Counted from the stretch's first letter, positions 8,069 through 16,138 are shown. The stretch is DNA of 36,063 nt from Streptomyces sp. NRRL S-118 (GCF_000716335.1 NZ_KL591008.1:324188-360250); one strand, 5' to 3'. Numbers and translations: made by a program. Notes: generated by a model not told the origin, from the letters alone.

Positions 8069-8554
8069 TCAGCGTGCCATCGCGCGCAGCAGCATCCGCA
8101 CGTACGGGCTGTGGCGCGCCGGGCGTGCGACCGTGCCCGTACAGGCCCGTTCGGCCCGGTCCAGGCTGTCCTCCAGGCAGGCGTCGTGCAGCGGCCGCCA
8201 CAGCAGCGGCCAACCGGTGCGCGCCGGGCCGCGGGCGTTCATGGAGAGGGTGTGCCGCAGCACGGTGTGCCCCTCGTCGACGGGGATCACGGCGTACTCG
8301 TGGAAGCCGTGGAACCCGCGCGGACCGTCGAACGAGAAGCGCACCCACTGGGAGGGCGCGTACGCCTCGACGGTGTAGCGGACCGGTCCGTGTCCGCCGA
8401 CCGCCCCCACCGCCAGGGGCCGGTCGAAGCGCATCGGTGGCCACGGGGCCCGCGGCCACAGCAGGTCGCCCTCGCTCGCCAAGGTGTCGATCAGGGCGCC
8501 CACCTCGCTCTCCTTCGCCGGCAGCAAACGCTCGTGCACGTTGTGGACGCCCAT
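8069..8554 (-). CDS. SRPBCC-family protein (START-like)
   Basis: A 161-residue protein that looks like a polyketide-cyclase/START-like SRPBCC fold. The features seen are an N-terminal beta strand MGVHNVHERLLPA, a helix SEVGALIDTLAS, and later strands (VRYTVEAYAPSQWVRFSFDG, HEYAVIPVDEGHTVLRHTLS), ending in a long helix. Such proteins bind hydrophobic ligands in a central cavity. The fold call rests on pattern rather than a signature motif. It is transcribed divergently from a TetR gene across a 68-base gap containing a twin operator (8580-8617), so it is probably that regulator's target. The ligand is unknown. Confidence 0.75.
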   Translation of the reverse strand: MGVHNVHERLLPAKESEVGALIDTLASEGDLLWPRAPWPPMRFDRPLAVGAVGGHGPVRYTVEAYAPSQWVRFSFDGPRGFHGFHEYAVIPVDEGHTVLRHTLSMNARGPARTGWPLLWRPLHDACLEDSLDRAERACTGTVARPARHSPYVRMLLRAMAR

Positions 8555-8579
8555 GGTCCGCCCTTCCGCATCATCCGTA

Positions 8580-8617
8580 TTAGAGGGTGCTCTCTAATAA
8601 TAGGGAGGGTACTCTCC
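8580..8617. promoter_or_regulatory. Twin TetR operator in the SRPBCC-TetR divergent promoter
   Basis: GAGGGTRCTCTC occurs twice, at 8583-8594 and 8605-8616, offset by exactly 22 bases. The first is embedded in the wider imperfect palindrome TTAGAGGGTGCTCTCTAA (8580-8597), the second in GGAGGGTACTCTCC (8604-8617). It lies between divergent starts, the classical place for a TetR dimer pair. GGAGGG inside the second copy may also serve as the regulator's ribosome-binding site. Confidence 0.7.
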
Positions 8618-8622
8618 GACTC

Positions 8623-9210
8623 ATGGCCCGACCACCCCGATTCGACATGGACCAGATGCTGGACGCGGCCGTGCGCCTGACGGTGGCCTCCGGTCCCGCG
8701 GGAGTGACCATGTCCGCGGTGGCCAAGGAGGTGGGTGCGCCCAGCGGGTCGGTGTACCACCGCTTCAGCGGCCGCACCGCCCTGCTGGCCGAGGTCTGGC
8801 TGCGAACGGTGGAGCGGTTCCAGGACGGGTACTTCCGGACGTTCGAGGCGCAGGGCGACCCGGTGCGCGCCGGCTGTGCGGCGGCCCGCCATGTCGTCTC
8901 CTGGAGCCGGGCCCACACGGACGAAGCCTCCCTGCTGCTCTACGGCGCCGACGACTTCGGCCGCGCCGACTGGTCCGAAGAGCACATCCGCCGGGCGGAC
9001 CGCGGTCATCAGCGGGTGGCCGGGATGCTGGCCTCCGTCGCGGCCGGGCTCGGCGCCGACGGGTCGCAGGGAGCCGAACGCGTCGCGCTCGCCCTGATCG
9101 ACCTTCCGCTGTCGCTGGTGCGCCGCCATCTCAGGGCGGGCACCCGGCTCCCCGCGTACGCCGAGGACCTCGCCGAGGAGGGCGCCGCCCGGCTGCTCGG
9201 CCTGGGCTGA
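8623..9210 (+). CDS. TetR/AcrR-family transcriptional regulator
   Basis: A 195-residue regulator. The N-terminal TetR HTH spans about residues 9-56 (MDQMLDAAVRLTVASGPAGV, TMSAVAKEVGAPSGSVYHRF, SGRTALLAEVW). It is followed by a helical ligand-binding domain. The ATG at 8623 is chosen because upstream extension runs through the operator palindromes. GGAGGG at 8604-8609 is 13 bases away, rather far, so leaderless or weak initiation is possible. It is divergent from the SRPBCC gene and likely represses both itself and that gene via the twin operator. The ligand is unknown; the partner suggests a hydrophobic small molecule. Confidence 0.9.
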   Translation: MARPPRFDMDQMLDAAVRLTVASGPAGVTMSAVAKEVGAPSGSVYHRFSGRTALLAEVWLRTVERFQDGYFRTFEAQGDPVRAGCAAARHVVSWSRAHTDEASLLLYGADDFGRADWSEEHIRRADRGHQRVAGMLASVAAGLGADGSQGAERVALALIDLPLSLVRRHLRAGTRLPAYAEDLAEEGAARLLGLG

Positions 9211-9304
9211 CGGCAACCGCCCCTACCCGCCGGCGTGTTCGGCACCGCGTTATCGGGCTGTCGTGCGAGCCCTCATACCAGAGCGGGACGCTCGGCGGGC
9301 AAGT

Positions 9305-9333
9305 TTGTCAACTGCCCACCGGACGTGAATACA
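9305..9333 (+). promoter_or_regulatory. Candidate promoter of the conservon operon
   Basis: TTGTCA (9305-9310), 17-base spacer, AATACA (9328-9333), a housekeeping-sigma-like pair 150 bases before cvnA. The downstream half is part of CGTGAATACA, repeated exactly at 9438-9447, so a second start site or a regulator site is also possible. Confidence 0.42.
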
Positions 9334-9483
9334 TGACGACTACCGTGTGTTGCTGGTGATCAACGGTGAGCTCATCGGACGCCTGTTGTGCCCACCGCGC
9401 GCCGAAGTCGAACACCCGTAGCACGCCATTGCATGCCCGTGAATACACGCTGATTCCTGGGGCCCCACGTACCGAGGACGCTG

Positions 9484-11331
9484 ATGTCTCAACTTCGCGC
9501 ACCCGCCGCGCGGCCGGACCGCCGTGAGGGCGGGCGGCACGGCCGGTCAGGTGCCCGCCCCCCGTCCCACGGGAGGCCGAGCCCGCCGGCCCCTTCTCCC
9601 GACGCACGCATACGCCCCCAACTCCTGCGCGCCGCCGTACTGCCGTCCCTCGTGGTGGCCCTCGGCGGCGTCGCCGCGGTGCTCCTCGTCCTCCGCTCCA
9701 CCGGAGCCAGGCCGTCCCCCGGCCTGTGGGCCGCACTGACCGCGTGCGCCGCCTTCGCCGTCGCCGCCGTCGCCGCGGCCGCGCTCGGAGCCGACCGGGT
9801 GGCCACCTCCGTACTGGACCGGTGCACCGCGCTGCGCCGCACCGCCGCCGGCGGTCAGCACGAACTGGGCGCGGTGGTCGAACAACTGCGCCGCGGCGAG
9901 CGCCCGCCCGCCCGGCCCGGCACCCCGCTGCCCGCCGGCGCCGACGAGCTCGACCTGCTCGCGGCCGAGCTGACCCGCTCCCACGAAGCCGCGGTGGCCG
10001 CGGTCGTCCAGGCGTCCCAGCTCTCCAGCAGCGTCGGCAACGAACAGAAGGTCGAGGTCTTCGTCAACCTCGCCCGCCGGCTCCAGTCCCTCGTCCACCG
10101 CGAGATCCAGCTCCTCGACGAGCTGGAGAACCAGGTCGAGGACCCCGAGCTGCTCAAGGGCCTGTTCCACGTCGACCACCTGGCCACCCGCATCCGCCGG
10201 CACGCGGAGAACCTCGCCGTCCTGGGGGGCGCCATCTCCCGCCGGCAGTGGTCCAACCCGGTCACGATGACGGAGGTGCTGCGCTCCTCGATCGCCGAGG
10301 TCGAGCAGTACCCGAGGGTGAAGCTGGTGCCGCCGATCGACGGCACCCTGCGCGGTCACGCCGTCGCCGACGTCATCCACCTCCTCGCCGAACTCGTCGA
10401 GAACGCCACGCTGTTCTCCGCGCCGCACACCACCGTGCTGCTGCGCGCCCAGCTCGTCACGGCGGGGCTGGCCGTCGAGGTGGAGGACCGCGGACTGGGC
10501 ATGTCCGTCGGCGAGCAGAACAAGATGAACGCGCTGCTCGCCGACCCCGACCAGGTCAACGTCGCCCATCTCCTCCAGGACGGCCGGATCGGCCTGTTCG
10601 TCGTCGCGGCGCTCGCACGCCGGCACGGCATCGCGGTCCGCCTGCAGTCCAACATCTACGGCGGCGTGCAGGCCGTGCTCGTCCTGCCGCAGGGGCTGCT
10701 CGGGCCGGAGCCGAACCGGATGCCCGCGTCGGACGAGCAGGCCGCGGGGGACGGCGCCACGGGCGGGGCCATCGCGCCGTCCGCCGCCGCCCCCGTGCCC
10801 GCACCCGTACCGCCGCGGCCCCCCACCGCCGCGGAGATCACGGCGGCCGAGCCCCGGCACCCCGATCCGGTGCAACGGCAGCCGGTCCCCACGCCGACCG
10901 CCCCGCCCGTCCTGCCGCACCAGCAGCCCTCGTACATGCCGGAGCCCGCGCCCCTGCCGGTGCGGGACGCGCACACCGGGCGCCCCCAGCTGCCCAAGCG
11001 GCGTGCGCAGGAGCACCTGGTCCCGCAGCTGCGGGACATGCCCGCCCCGCGCCGTCACGACGAGCCCACCCTTCACGATCCGGGCCTGATGGCGGCCTTC
11101 CGGCGCGGCATCGGGCTGGCCGAGTCCGCGTCCGCCGAGCAGCCGCCCGCCCGACCGGCACATCCCGAGCCGGTACCCGCGGAGCCGGCACGGCCGGAGC
11201 CGGTGCACGCCGAGCCGGTACGGGCGGAACCGGCCCCCGCACCCTCTCCCGACCACCGCGCACCACGCGCGTATCCCGATTACCGCGCGTACCTCGAACC
11301 GCAGCGGCATGACGAAGACCTCAAGGAGTAG
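9484..11331 (+). CDS. cvnA: Conservon sensor-kinase-like membrane protein CvnA
   Basis: A 615-residue membrane protein. Two transmembrane helices are seen (about 47-70 and 81-102) with almost no loop between them, so this is a short CvnA without a large extracellular sensor. A helical region leads to a HATPase domain: LARRLQSLVHREIQLLDELE, N-box HLLAELVENATLFS (N307), G1 box DRGLGMS, and GRIGLFVVAALARRHG. There is no clear phosphoacceptor His of the usual H-box type. A long Pro/Ala/Glu-rich tail (about 405-615) contains repeated EPVxAEP. In known conservons the A protein is thought to transmit a signal to the B-C-D proteins in a G-protein-coupled-receptor-like complex at the membrane. It is the first gene of a tight operon. 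Confidence 0.9.
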   Translation: MSQLRAPAARPDRREGGRHGRSGARPPSHGRPSPPAPSPDARIRPQLLRAAVLPSLVVALGGVAAVLLVLRSTGARPSPGLWAALTACAAFAVAAVAAAALGADRVATSVLDRCTALRRTAAGGQHELGAVVEQLRRGERPPARPGTPLPAGADELDLLAAELTRSHEAAVAAVVQASQLSSSVGNEQKVEVFVNLARRLQSLVHREIQLLDELENQVEDPELLKGLFHVDHLATRIRRHAENLAVLGGAISRRQWSNPVTMTEVLRSSIAEVEQYPRVKLVPPIDGTLRGHAVADVIHLLAELVENATLFSAPHTTVLLRAQLVTAGLAVEVEDRGLGMSVGEQNKMNALLADPDQVNVAHLLQDGRIGLFVVAALARRHGIAVRLQSNIYGGVQAVLVLPQGLLGPEPNRMPASDEQAAGDGATGGAIAPSAAAPVPAPVPPRPPTAAEITAAEPRHPDPVQRQPVPTPTAPPVLPHQQPSYMPEPAPLPVRDAHTGRPQLPKRRAQEHLVPQLRDMPAPRRHDEPTLHDPGLMAAFRRGIGLAESASAEQPPARPAHPEPVPAEPARPEPVHAEPVRAEPAPAPSPDHRAPRAYPDYRAYLEPQRHDEDLKE

Positions 11332-11338
11332 ATGCACC

Positions 11339-11770
11339 ATGGCGAGCGATGTGCCGACCGGCCATTCCTCGGATCTCGACTGGCTGCTCGGCGGCCTGGT
11401 CCAGCGGGTCCCCCACACCCGCAGCGCGGTTCTGCTCTCCTCCGACGGCCTGGTGAAATCCGTGCACGGCCTGGACGCCGACAGTGCCGACCACATGGCG
11501 GCCCTCGCCTCCGGCCTGTACTCCCTCGGCCGCAGCGCCGGGACCCGCTTCGGCGACACCGGCGAGGTCCGGCAGGTCGTCGTCGAACTCGACAACACCC
11601 TGCTGTTCGTCTCCACCGCCGGGTCGGGCACCTGTCTGGCCGTGCTCGCCGGGCGCGAGACCGACGCGGCCGTCCTCGGGTACGAGATGGCGATGCTCGT
11701 CAAGAGCGTACGGCCGTACCTCGTCACACCGGCCAGACACGCGGCGGTACCGGGCGTCACGGGGCGCTGA
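11339..11770 (+). CDS. cvnB: Roadblock/LC7-domain protein CvnB
   Basis: A 143-residue single-domain roadblock/LC7 protein (LDWLLGGLVQRVPHTRSAVL, SSDGLVKSVHGLD, MAALASGLYSLGRS, VVVELDNTLLFVSTAG). Bacterial roadblock proteins of this sort regulate the small GTPase of the same operon. The ATG start follows AAGGAG (11323-11328), which overlaps the cvnA stop. An upstream in-frame ATG at 11309 lies inside cvnA and has no good site. It is the second gene of the conservon. Confidence 0.93.
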   Translation: MASDVPTGHSSDLDWLLGGLVQRVPHTRSAVLLSSDGLVKSVHGLDADSADHMAALASGLYSLGRSAGTRFGDTGEVRQVVVELDNTLLFVSTAGSGTCLAVLAGRETDAAVLGYEMAMLVKSVRPYLVTPARHAAVPGVTGR

Positions 11771-11773
11771 CCC

Positions 11774-12151
11774 GTGTCCTCCCGGCAACGGCAGGACGGC
11801 CCCTGGCTCGACGACGCGGCCGGCCGCCTCATCCGTCCGTACACGGTGAGCGGCGGCCGCACCCGTCCGACGGCCGCGCTGGACCTGCTCTCCCTGGTCA
11901 TGGCCACCGGTTCCACGCCCCAGGCGCCGCTCGGTCCGGAGCACAGCCAGGCCCTCGGCCTGTGCCACGGGCCGACCTCAGTGGCGGAGATCGCGGCGCA
12001 CCTACGGCTGCCCGCGGTGGTCACCAAGGTGTTGCTCTCCGACCTCGTCGACTGCGGGGCGCTGACCGCGCGGGCGCCCCGCTTCCACGACAACCCCACC
12101 GACCGTTCCTTGCTGGAGGCAGTGCTCCATGGCCTACAACGACGGCTCTGA
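11774..12151 (+). CDS. cvnC: DUF742 protein CvnC
   Basis: A 125-residue DUF742 protein with WLDDAAGRLIRPYTVSGGRT, LDLLSLVMAT and a winged-helix-like C-terminal half (CHGPTSVAEIAAHLRLPAVV, TKVLLSDLVDCGALTARAP). DUF742 genes are nearly always found between the roadblock and GTPase genes of conservons. The exact role is unknown; a protein-interaction adaptor is plausible. The GTG start is three bases after the cvnB stop and the gene overlaps cvnD by 23 bases. Confidence 0.92.
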   Translation: MSSRQRQDGPWLDDAAGRLIRPYTVSGGRTRPTAALDLLSLVMATGSTPQAPLGPEHSQALGLCHGPTSVAEIAAHLRLPAVVTKVLLSDLVDCGALTARAPRFHDNPTDRSLLEAVLHGLQRRL

Positions 12152-12752
12152 GGGCCGAGACGCGATCGACGACGTCTTCCCCACCGCCCTGAAGATCCTG
12201 ATCGCGGGCGGCTTCGGAGTCGGCAAGACGACCTTCGTGGGGGCGGTCAGCGAGATCGAACCGCTGAGCACCGAGGAGCTCCTCACCCAGGTGAGCATCG
12301 GCACCGACAACCTCGAGGGCGTCGAGTCGAAGACGACGACCACGGTCGCCATGGACTTCGGCCGCATCACCCTCGACCGGCGGCATGTGCTGTACCTGTT
12401 CGGCACACCCGGGCAGGAGCGCTTCTGGTTCATGTGGGACGAGCTCTCGGAGGGGGCGCTCGGTGCGGTCGTGCTGGCCGACACCCGGCGGCTGCAGGAG
12501 TCCTTCTCCGCCGTCGACTTCTTCGAGCGGCGCGGCATCCGCTTCGTCGTGGCGGTCAACGAGTTCGAGGGCTCCTTCCGGTACGAACCCGACGAGGTGC
12601 GGGCCGCCCTCGATCTCAAGCCGGAGGTGCCGGTCGTGCTGTGCGACGCCCGGATCGCCAGTTCCGGCATCCAGACCCTGGTCACCCTCGTCCAGCACCT
12701 GCTGGCGACCTACCCGGTACCGGCCCCGGCGCCGAGCCATGGAGCACCCTGA
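12129..12752 (+). CDS. cvnD: Conservon Ras-like GTPase CvnD
   Basis: A 207-residue cytoplasmic GTPase. P-loop AGGFGVGKTTF (residues 26-36), a switch region with TTTTVAMDFGRI, and G3-equivalent FGTPGQERF (91-99). The NEFEG segment sits where the NKxD-type guanine-specificity motif usually is, so this motif is atypical, as in other CvnD proteins. It probably cycles between GTP and GDP under control of CvnB and the membrane CvnA. The ATG follows GGAGG (12115-12119) inside cvnC. The stop overlaps the next start by one base (TGATG). Confidence 0.93.
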   Translation: MAYNDGSEGRDAIDDVFPTALKILIAGGFGVGKTTFVGAVSEIEPLSTEELLTQVSIGTDNLEGVESKTTTTVAMDFGRITLDRRHVLYLFGTPGQERFWFMWDELSEGALGAVVLADTRRLQESFSAVDFFERRGIRFVVAVNEFEGSFRYEPDEVRAALDLKPEVPVVLCDARIASSGIQTLVTLVQHLLATYPVPAPAPSHGAP

Positions 12753-13324
12753 TGACCTACGACCCCACCGGTCACCTGCTGCTGACCCCCGTCGACCGCG
12801 AGGCACCGCTGCGCGTGCGCCGGCTGCGCGAACTGGGCATGGGGGAGCGGCCCGACCCCGAGTTCGACGCGTTCGCCACCAAGCTCGCGACCGTGACCGG
12901 CGCACCGTACTCGATGGTGAACTTCATCGACGAGAACCGGCAGTTCTTCGCCGGGCTGCACACCCCGGAGGGCACGCACTCGGGCGGCGACCTCAGCGCC
13001 AAGGCCGCCGCCACGGGCGGCGTGAGCCGGTTCATGGCGCGTGACCACGGCTACTGCCCGCACGTGGTGGTCCGCCGCAAGGCACTGGTCCTGGAGGACG
13101 TCTGCGACTATCCGCGGTTCGCCGGGAACCCGGTCGTCGACGAGATCGGCATCCGCTCGTACCTCGGGGCGCCGCTCATCGACCGTACGGGTACGGCGCT
13201 GGGCACGATCTGCGTGGTCGACACCGAGCCGCGCCCCTGGGGGCGGGCGGGACTGGAGACGATCAAGTCGCTGGCCGCGGAGCTGGTGGAGCAGATCCAC
13301 CGCCGCGAGGACGGCCGGCTGTGA
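12752..13324 (+). CDS. GAF-domain protein coupled to the conservon
   Basis: A 190-residue protein that is almost entirely one GAF domain (about residues 25-180: FATKLATVTGAPYSMVNFID, RQFFAGLHTPEG, YCPHVVVRRKALVLEDVCDY, RSYLGAPLIDRTGTALGTIC). GAF domains bind cyclic nucleotides, haem, flavin or other small ligands; C and H in GYCPHVV may be redox- or metal-relevant. The start overlaps the cvnD stop by one base and GGAG precedes it, so it is translationally coupled. That implies it senses the signal for, or receives the output of, the GTPase. Many conservons have P450 genes at this position instead. A strong terminator ends the operon. Confidence 0.87.
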   Translation: MTYDPTGHLLLTPVDREAPLRVRRLRELGMGERPDPEFDAFATKLATVTGAPYSMVNFIDENRQFFAGLHTPEGTHSGGDLSAKAAATGGVSRFMARDHGYCPHVVVRRKALVLEDVCDYPRFAGNPVVDEIGIRSYLGAPLIDRTGTALGTICVVDTEPRPWGRAGLETIKSLAAELVEQIHRREDGRL

Positions 13325-13348
13325 GCAAGCTCCCCGCCGTACGGACAT

Positions 13349-13391
13349 GGTGACGCCCTGAGGGTGCCTCGCGCAGCCTCAGGGCGTCACC
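13349..13391. terminator. Strong bidirectional terminator after the conservon
   Basis: A perfect 15-bp stem pairs 13349-13363 with 13377-13391 around a 13-base loop. It lies between the stops of the GAF gene (plus) and the acyl-CoA dehydrogenase (minus) and serves both. Confidence 0.85.
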
Positions 13392-13412
13392 GCAGTGCTC
13401 CGTGCGGGCCGG

Positions 13413-14738
13413 TTACAGCGCCGGTTCCATCCGCAGGACGTCGGCGAGCTGCTCCGACCACTCGCCCTTCGCCGTGCCCAGCGCGACGTCGGCGAGGCGC
13501 AGCAGCTGGATGTCCGACGTGCCCGCCGGGGCGAAGATGTGGTGCGCGTCGCGCAGATACCGCTCGATGGGGCGGTCGGTGAACAGCCCGGCGGCGGCGT
13601 GGATCTCCATGGCGTTGCGCGCGGAGTCCAGGGTCGACTCCACGTTGACGAGCTTGGCGTTCATCAGCTCCGCGTCGCAGGGCATGCCCTGGTCGAGCAG
13701 GTGCACGGCGTGGTAGGCGGCCAGCCGTGCGGTCATCAGCCGGGACTGGATCTGCCCGAGCTTGAGTTTGACGGACGGCAGCGCGTGCAGCGGCCGGCCG
13801 TAACGGTGGCGCTCTTCGCAAAAACGGGTCGTCTCCTCCAGGATCGCCCGGTGGATGCCGAGCGAGACGGCGGTGAGATTGGCCCGCCCGTACAGGACGC
13901 TGGAGGAATAGGCGACGGCGAGCCCGTCGCCCTCGTCCCCGAGCCGGTTCGACGCCGGGACACGGCAGTTGTCGAAGAACAGCTCACCGAAACCGAATCC
14001 GTGCAGTCCCATCGTGGGCCGCTGGTCGCCGACACGGAAACCCGGCCGCCAGGACTCGACGAGGAAGGCCGTCAGGCCCTTCGAGCCCGGGCCGGTGCGC
14101 GCGACGACACCATGGAGATCGCCGACATGGCTGTTGCCCACGAACACCTTGCGGCCGTCGAGCAGATAGTCGTCACCGTCGCGGACGGCCGTGGCGGTCA
14201 TGCCCAGCACATGGCCGCCGGACTCCGGCTCGGTCACCGCGATGGTCGGCAGGCATTCACCCGCCGCGATGGCCGGCAGCCAGGTCTTCTTCTGCTCGTC
14301 GCTGCCGAAGTGCACGATCTTGGCCGCACCCAGCTGTGAGGCCTGGACCACGGCACCCATGGCGCCGCTGACCCGGGACAACTCCTCGATGATGATCGTC
14401 TTGCCGAGGTGGCCGACGCCCAATCCGCCGTACTCCTTGCTGATCGTCGCGCCGAGCCACCCCTGCCGGGCGACGAGCCGGGACATCTCGTGGTGCACCG
14501 ACCGGGCCGCCTCCATGGCGGGTATCAGCGGCCGGACCCGGTTCTCCGCGAAATCCCGTACCTGCGCCCTCAATCGATGGTGCAGTCCACTGGCGAAGTA
14601 CCCGTCCAAAGCGAGGCCTCCTCTGCGAAGCGCCTGCTCGTGCGGTTGTGCGAGCAGGTGGTGCATCGGTAGTGGTCCCGTCCCGAACATGCCGACCACC
14701 GCGTGGTGCGGATCGTCTCCGAACCTGTCGCGTGCCAT
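13413..14738 (-). CDS. Acyl-CoA dehydrogenase-family flavoprotein, catalytic Glu apparently absent
   Basis: A 441-residue protein with the full acyl-CoA dehydrogenase layout. It has an N-terminal helical domain (RLRAQVRDFAENRVRPLIPA, WLGATISKEYGGLGVGHLGK), a middle beta domain with the FAD motif TIAVTEPESGGHVLGMTATA, and a C-terminal helical domain (ANLTAVSLGIHRAILEETTR, RHRYGRPLHALPSVKLKLGQ). In most family members the catalytic base is Glu in YEGTSxIQ. Here the aligned segment is FAPAGTSDIQ, with A405 at that place, and the alternative helix-G Glu is also not evident. The start is uncertain: ATG 14738 gives MARDRFGDD, and ATG 14690 (425 residues) is possible; neither has a good ribosome-binding site. 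It is monocistronic, and the substrate is unknown. Confidence 0.85.
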   Translation of the reverse strand: MARDRFGDDPHHAVVGMFGTGPLPMHHLLAQPHEQALRRGGLALDGYFASGLHHRLRAQVRDFAENRVRPLIPAMEAARSVHHEMSRLVARQGWLGATISKEYGGLGVGHLGKTIIIEELSRVSGAMGAVVQASQLGAAKIVHFGSDEQKKTWLPAIAAGECLPTIAVTEPESGGHVLGMTATAVRDGDDYLLDGRKVFVGNSHVGDLHGVVARTGPGSKGLTAFLVESWRPGFRVGDQRPTMGLHGFGFGELFFDNCRVPASNRLGDEGDGLAVAYSSSVLYGRANLTAVSLGIHRAILEETTRFCEERHRYGRPLHALPSVKLKLGQIQSRLMTARLAAYHAVHLLDQGMPCDAELMNAKLVNVESTLDSARNAMEIHAAAGLFTDRPIERYLRDAHHIFAPAGTSDIQLLRLADVALGTAKGEWSEQLADVLRMEPAL

Positions 14739-15251
14739 CTCAGAAATGTCCAAAAGCGGTGGTTGACGATCAGTCAGCGCCGTGCTCCGCGCGATGGTGG
14801 CCTGTCCGGTCCTGTCCGGGGGTCCATTCCCCCCGCGCTTCCTCCTGCCACATGCCAAGGGCAAAGGTTTCGCGGGCAGATGGTTCAAGGGGCCGGATAT
14901 CCCGCCCACGGTGCCACAGCAGCCACAGAAGTGCGGTTCTGGCGGATCGATTCGGCGCGGAGGTCGACCGAATCCCTGCCGCGCGTGAACGGGTTGTACG
15001 CCGTTACGGGCAGGCGTGCCGGAAGGGAGCTCCAGGGCGGCACCCGGGGCCTCGGCGCACAGGGGCGCAGACCGGCGCGCGCCGCGTGCCCGGGCTCCGC
15101 GGCACCCCGACAGGCGCACCCCCCTGCTCGTACGCCGGGCCGCACCGCGCGCCGGCCCGTACCCCTCACCGGAAGGGGCGGGCGGTACGGGTGGGGCGGC
15201 AGCGTCCCGTCCGGCGGCGCCCTGGCCGTCACACCGGCCGGAGGGGCTTCC
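14739..15251. other. Non-coding gap between acyl-CoA dehydrogenase and AraC genes
   Basis: No convincing gene on either strand. The frames present are Arg/Pro-rich and overlap mutually. The only structure noted is the hairpin at 15156-15191. The 14739-14960 part is somewhat less GC-rich and should hold the promoter of the minus-strand dehydrogenase gene, but I see no clear hexamers. Confidence 0.5.
15156..15191 (-). terminator. Probable hairpin terminator of the AraC-type gene
   Basis: CCCGTACC (15156-15163) pairs with GGTACGGG (15184-15191), with further inner complementarity. It lies about 60 bases past the 3' end of the minus-strand AraC-type gene. Confidence 0.4.
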
Positions 15252-15632
15252 TCACGCGCCGTCCGCCGTCCGCCGCCGGTAGTCGCCGGGCGGCATGCCG
15301 ACCAGCGCGGTGAAGCGGCTGTCGAAGGCGCCCGGCGACGGGCAGCCGACCGCTGAGCGGACCTCGGTCACGGTGAGATCGCCCTGCCGCAGCAGCGCCA
15401 CCGCCCGCTCGACGCGCCGCGCCATCAGGTACGCGTAGGGCGATACGCCGTAGGCCGCGCGGAACGCGCGGCCGAGGTGCCCCGGCGGCATGCCCGCGGC
15501 GCGGGCGAGCGCCTCGACGTCCAGCGGTCGCGCGTGCTCCCGGTCGATCCGGTCGCGGACGCGGCGCAGCCGTGCGAGAGCGCTCAGGCGCTGCGCCGCG
15601 ATGCGTGCGTGCCGCCACGAGGGAGGGCACAT
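15252..15632 (-). CDS. AraC-type HTH transcriptional regulator (DNA-binding domain only)
   Basis: A 126-residue protein consisting essentially of an AraC/XylS DNA-binding domain with its two helix-turn-helix motifs: LDVEALARAAGMPPGHLGRA with FRAAYGVSPYAYLMARRVER, then LTVTEVRSAVGCPSPGAFDS with FTALVGMPPGDYRRR. There is no ligand-binding domain, so it is at the short end of the family. It is transcribed downstream of the VOC gene on the same strand with a 95-base gap. AraC-VOC pairs are common in Streptomyces and the two may form one transcription unit. The inducer is unknown. Confidence 0.88.
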   Translation of the reverse strand: MCPPSWRHARIAAQRLSALARLRRVRDRIDREHARPLDVEALARAAGMPPGHLGRAFRAAYGVSPYAYLMARRVERAVALLRQGDLTVTEVRSAVGCPSPGAFDSRFTALVGMPPGDYRRRTADGA

Positions 15633-15727
15633 GGGCGGCTCCCTTCACCGATGTCCGCGAGCACGGGGGCGCACGCCGTGGCGGGCGGCGAGGTGGTCCG
15701 TGGCGGGTGCGCGGCCGGCCGGACGGG

Positions 15728-16138
15728 TCAGCGGAGCTCCTGGATGCGGACGAGGTTGCCCGCGGGGTCGCGGAAGGCGCAGTCCCGGATGCCGTACGGC
15801 TGCTCGGTCGGCTCCTGGACGACCTCGGCGCCGCCGGCCTGCACCTTCTCGAACGTGCCGTCGAGGTCCCGGGTGGCCAGCAGGATCCAGCCGTAGGTTC
15901 CCTTGGCCATCATCTCCTGGATGGTCCGGCGCTCGTCCTCGGTGATCCCGGGGTCGGTGGCCGGCGGTGCCAGCAGGATCGACGTGCCGGGCTGTCCGGC
16001 GGGGCCGACCGTGATCCAGCGCATCGTGCCCTGCCCGACGTCGCTGCGGACCTCGAAACCGAGGACGTCGCGGTAGAAGGCCAGGGAGGCGTCCGGGTCG
16101 ACGTGCGGGAGGAAGGTCGTGTGAATGGTGATGTCCAT
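15728..16138 (-). CDS. VOC-family (glyoxalase/bleomycin-resistance-like) protein
   Basis: A 136-residue protein with two beta-alpha-beta-beta-beta modules. Diagnostic pieces are the N-terminal FLPHVDPDASLAFYRDVLGF and the C-terminal YGIRDCAFRDPAGNLVRIQE. The last Glu of RIQE matches a typical VOC metal ligand. Proteins of this family act as lyases or dioxygenases or bind toxic compounds; no specific reaction can be assigned. The ATG start is at 16138. It is followed by the AraC-type regulator on the same strand. Confidence 0.88.
   Translation of the reverse strand: MDITIHTTFLPHVDPDASLAFYRDVLGFEVRSDVGQGTMRWITVGPAGQPGTSILLAPPATDPGITEDERRTIQEMMAKGTYGWILLATRDLDGTFEKVQAGGAEVVQEPTEQPYGIRDCAFRDPAGNLVRIQELR

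Noticed and set aside
9547..12099. Very long minus-strand open frame opposite cvnA-C
   Set aside because: It is antisense to clearly recognised cvn genes. Its composition is the mirror of high-GC codon bias and it has no domain.
14703..15356. 217-codon plus-strand frame between the acyl-CoA dehydrogenase and AraC genes
   Set aside because: It overlaps both neighbouring genes on the opposite strand and is low-complexity.
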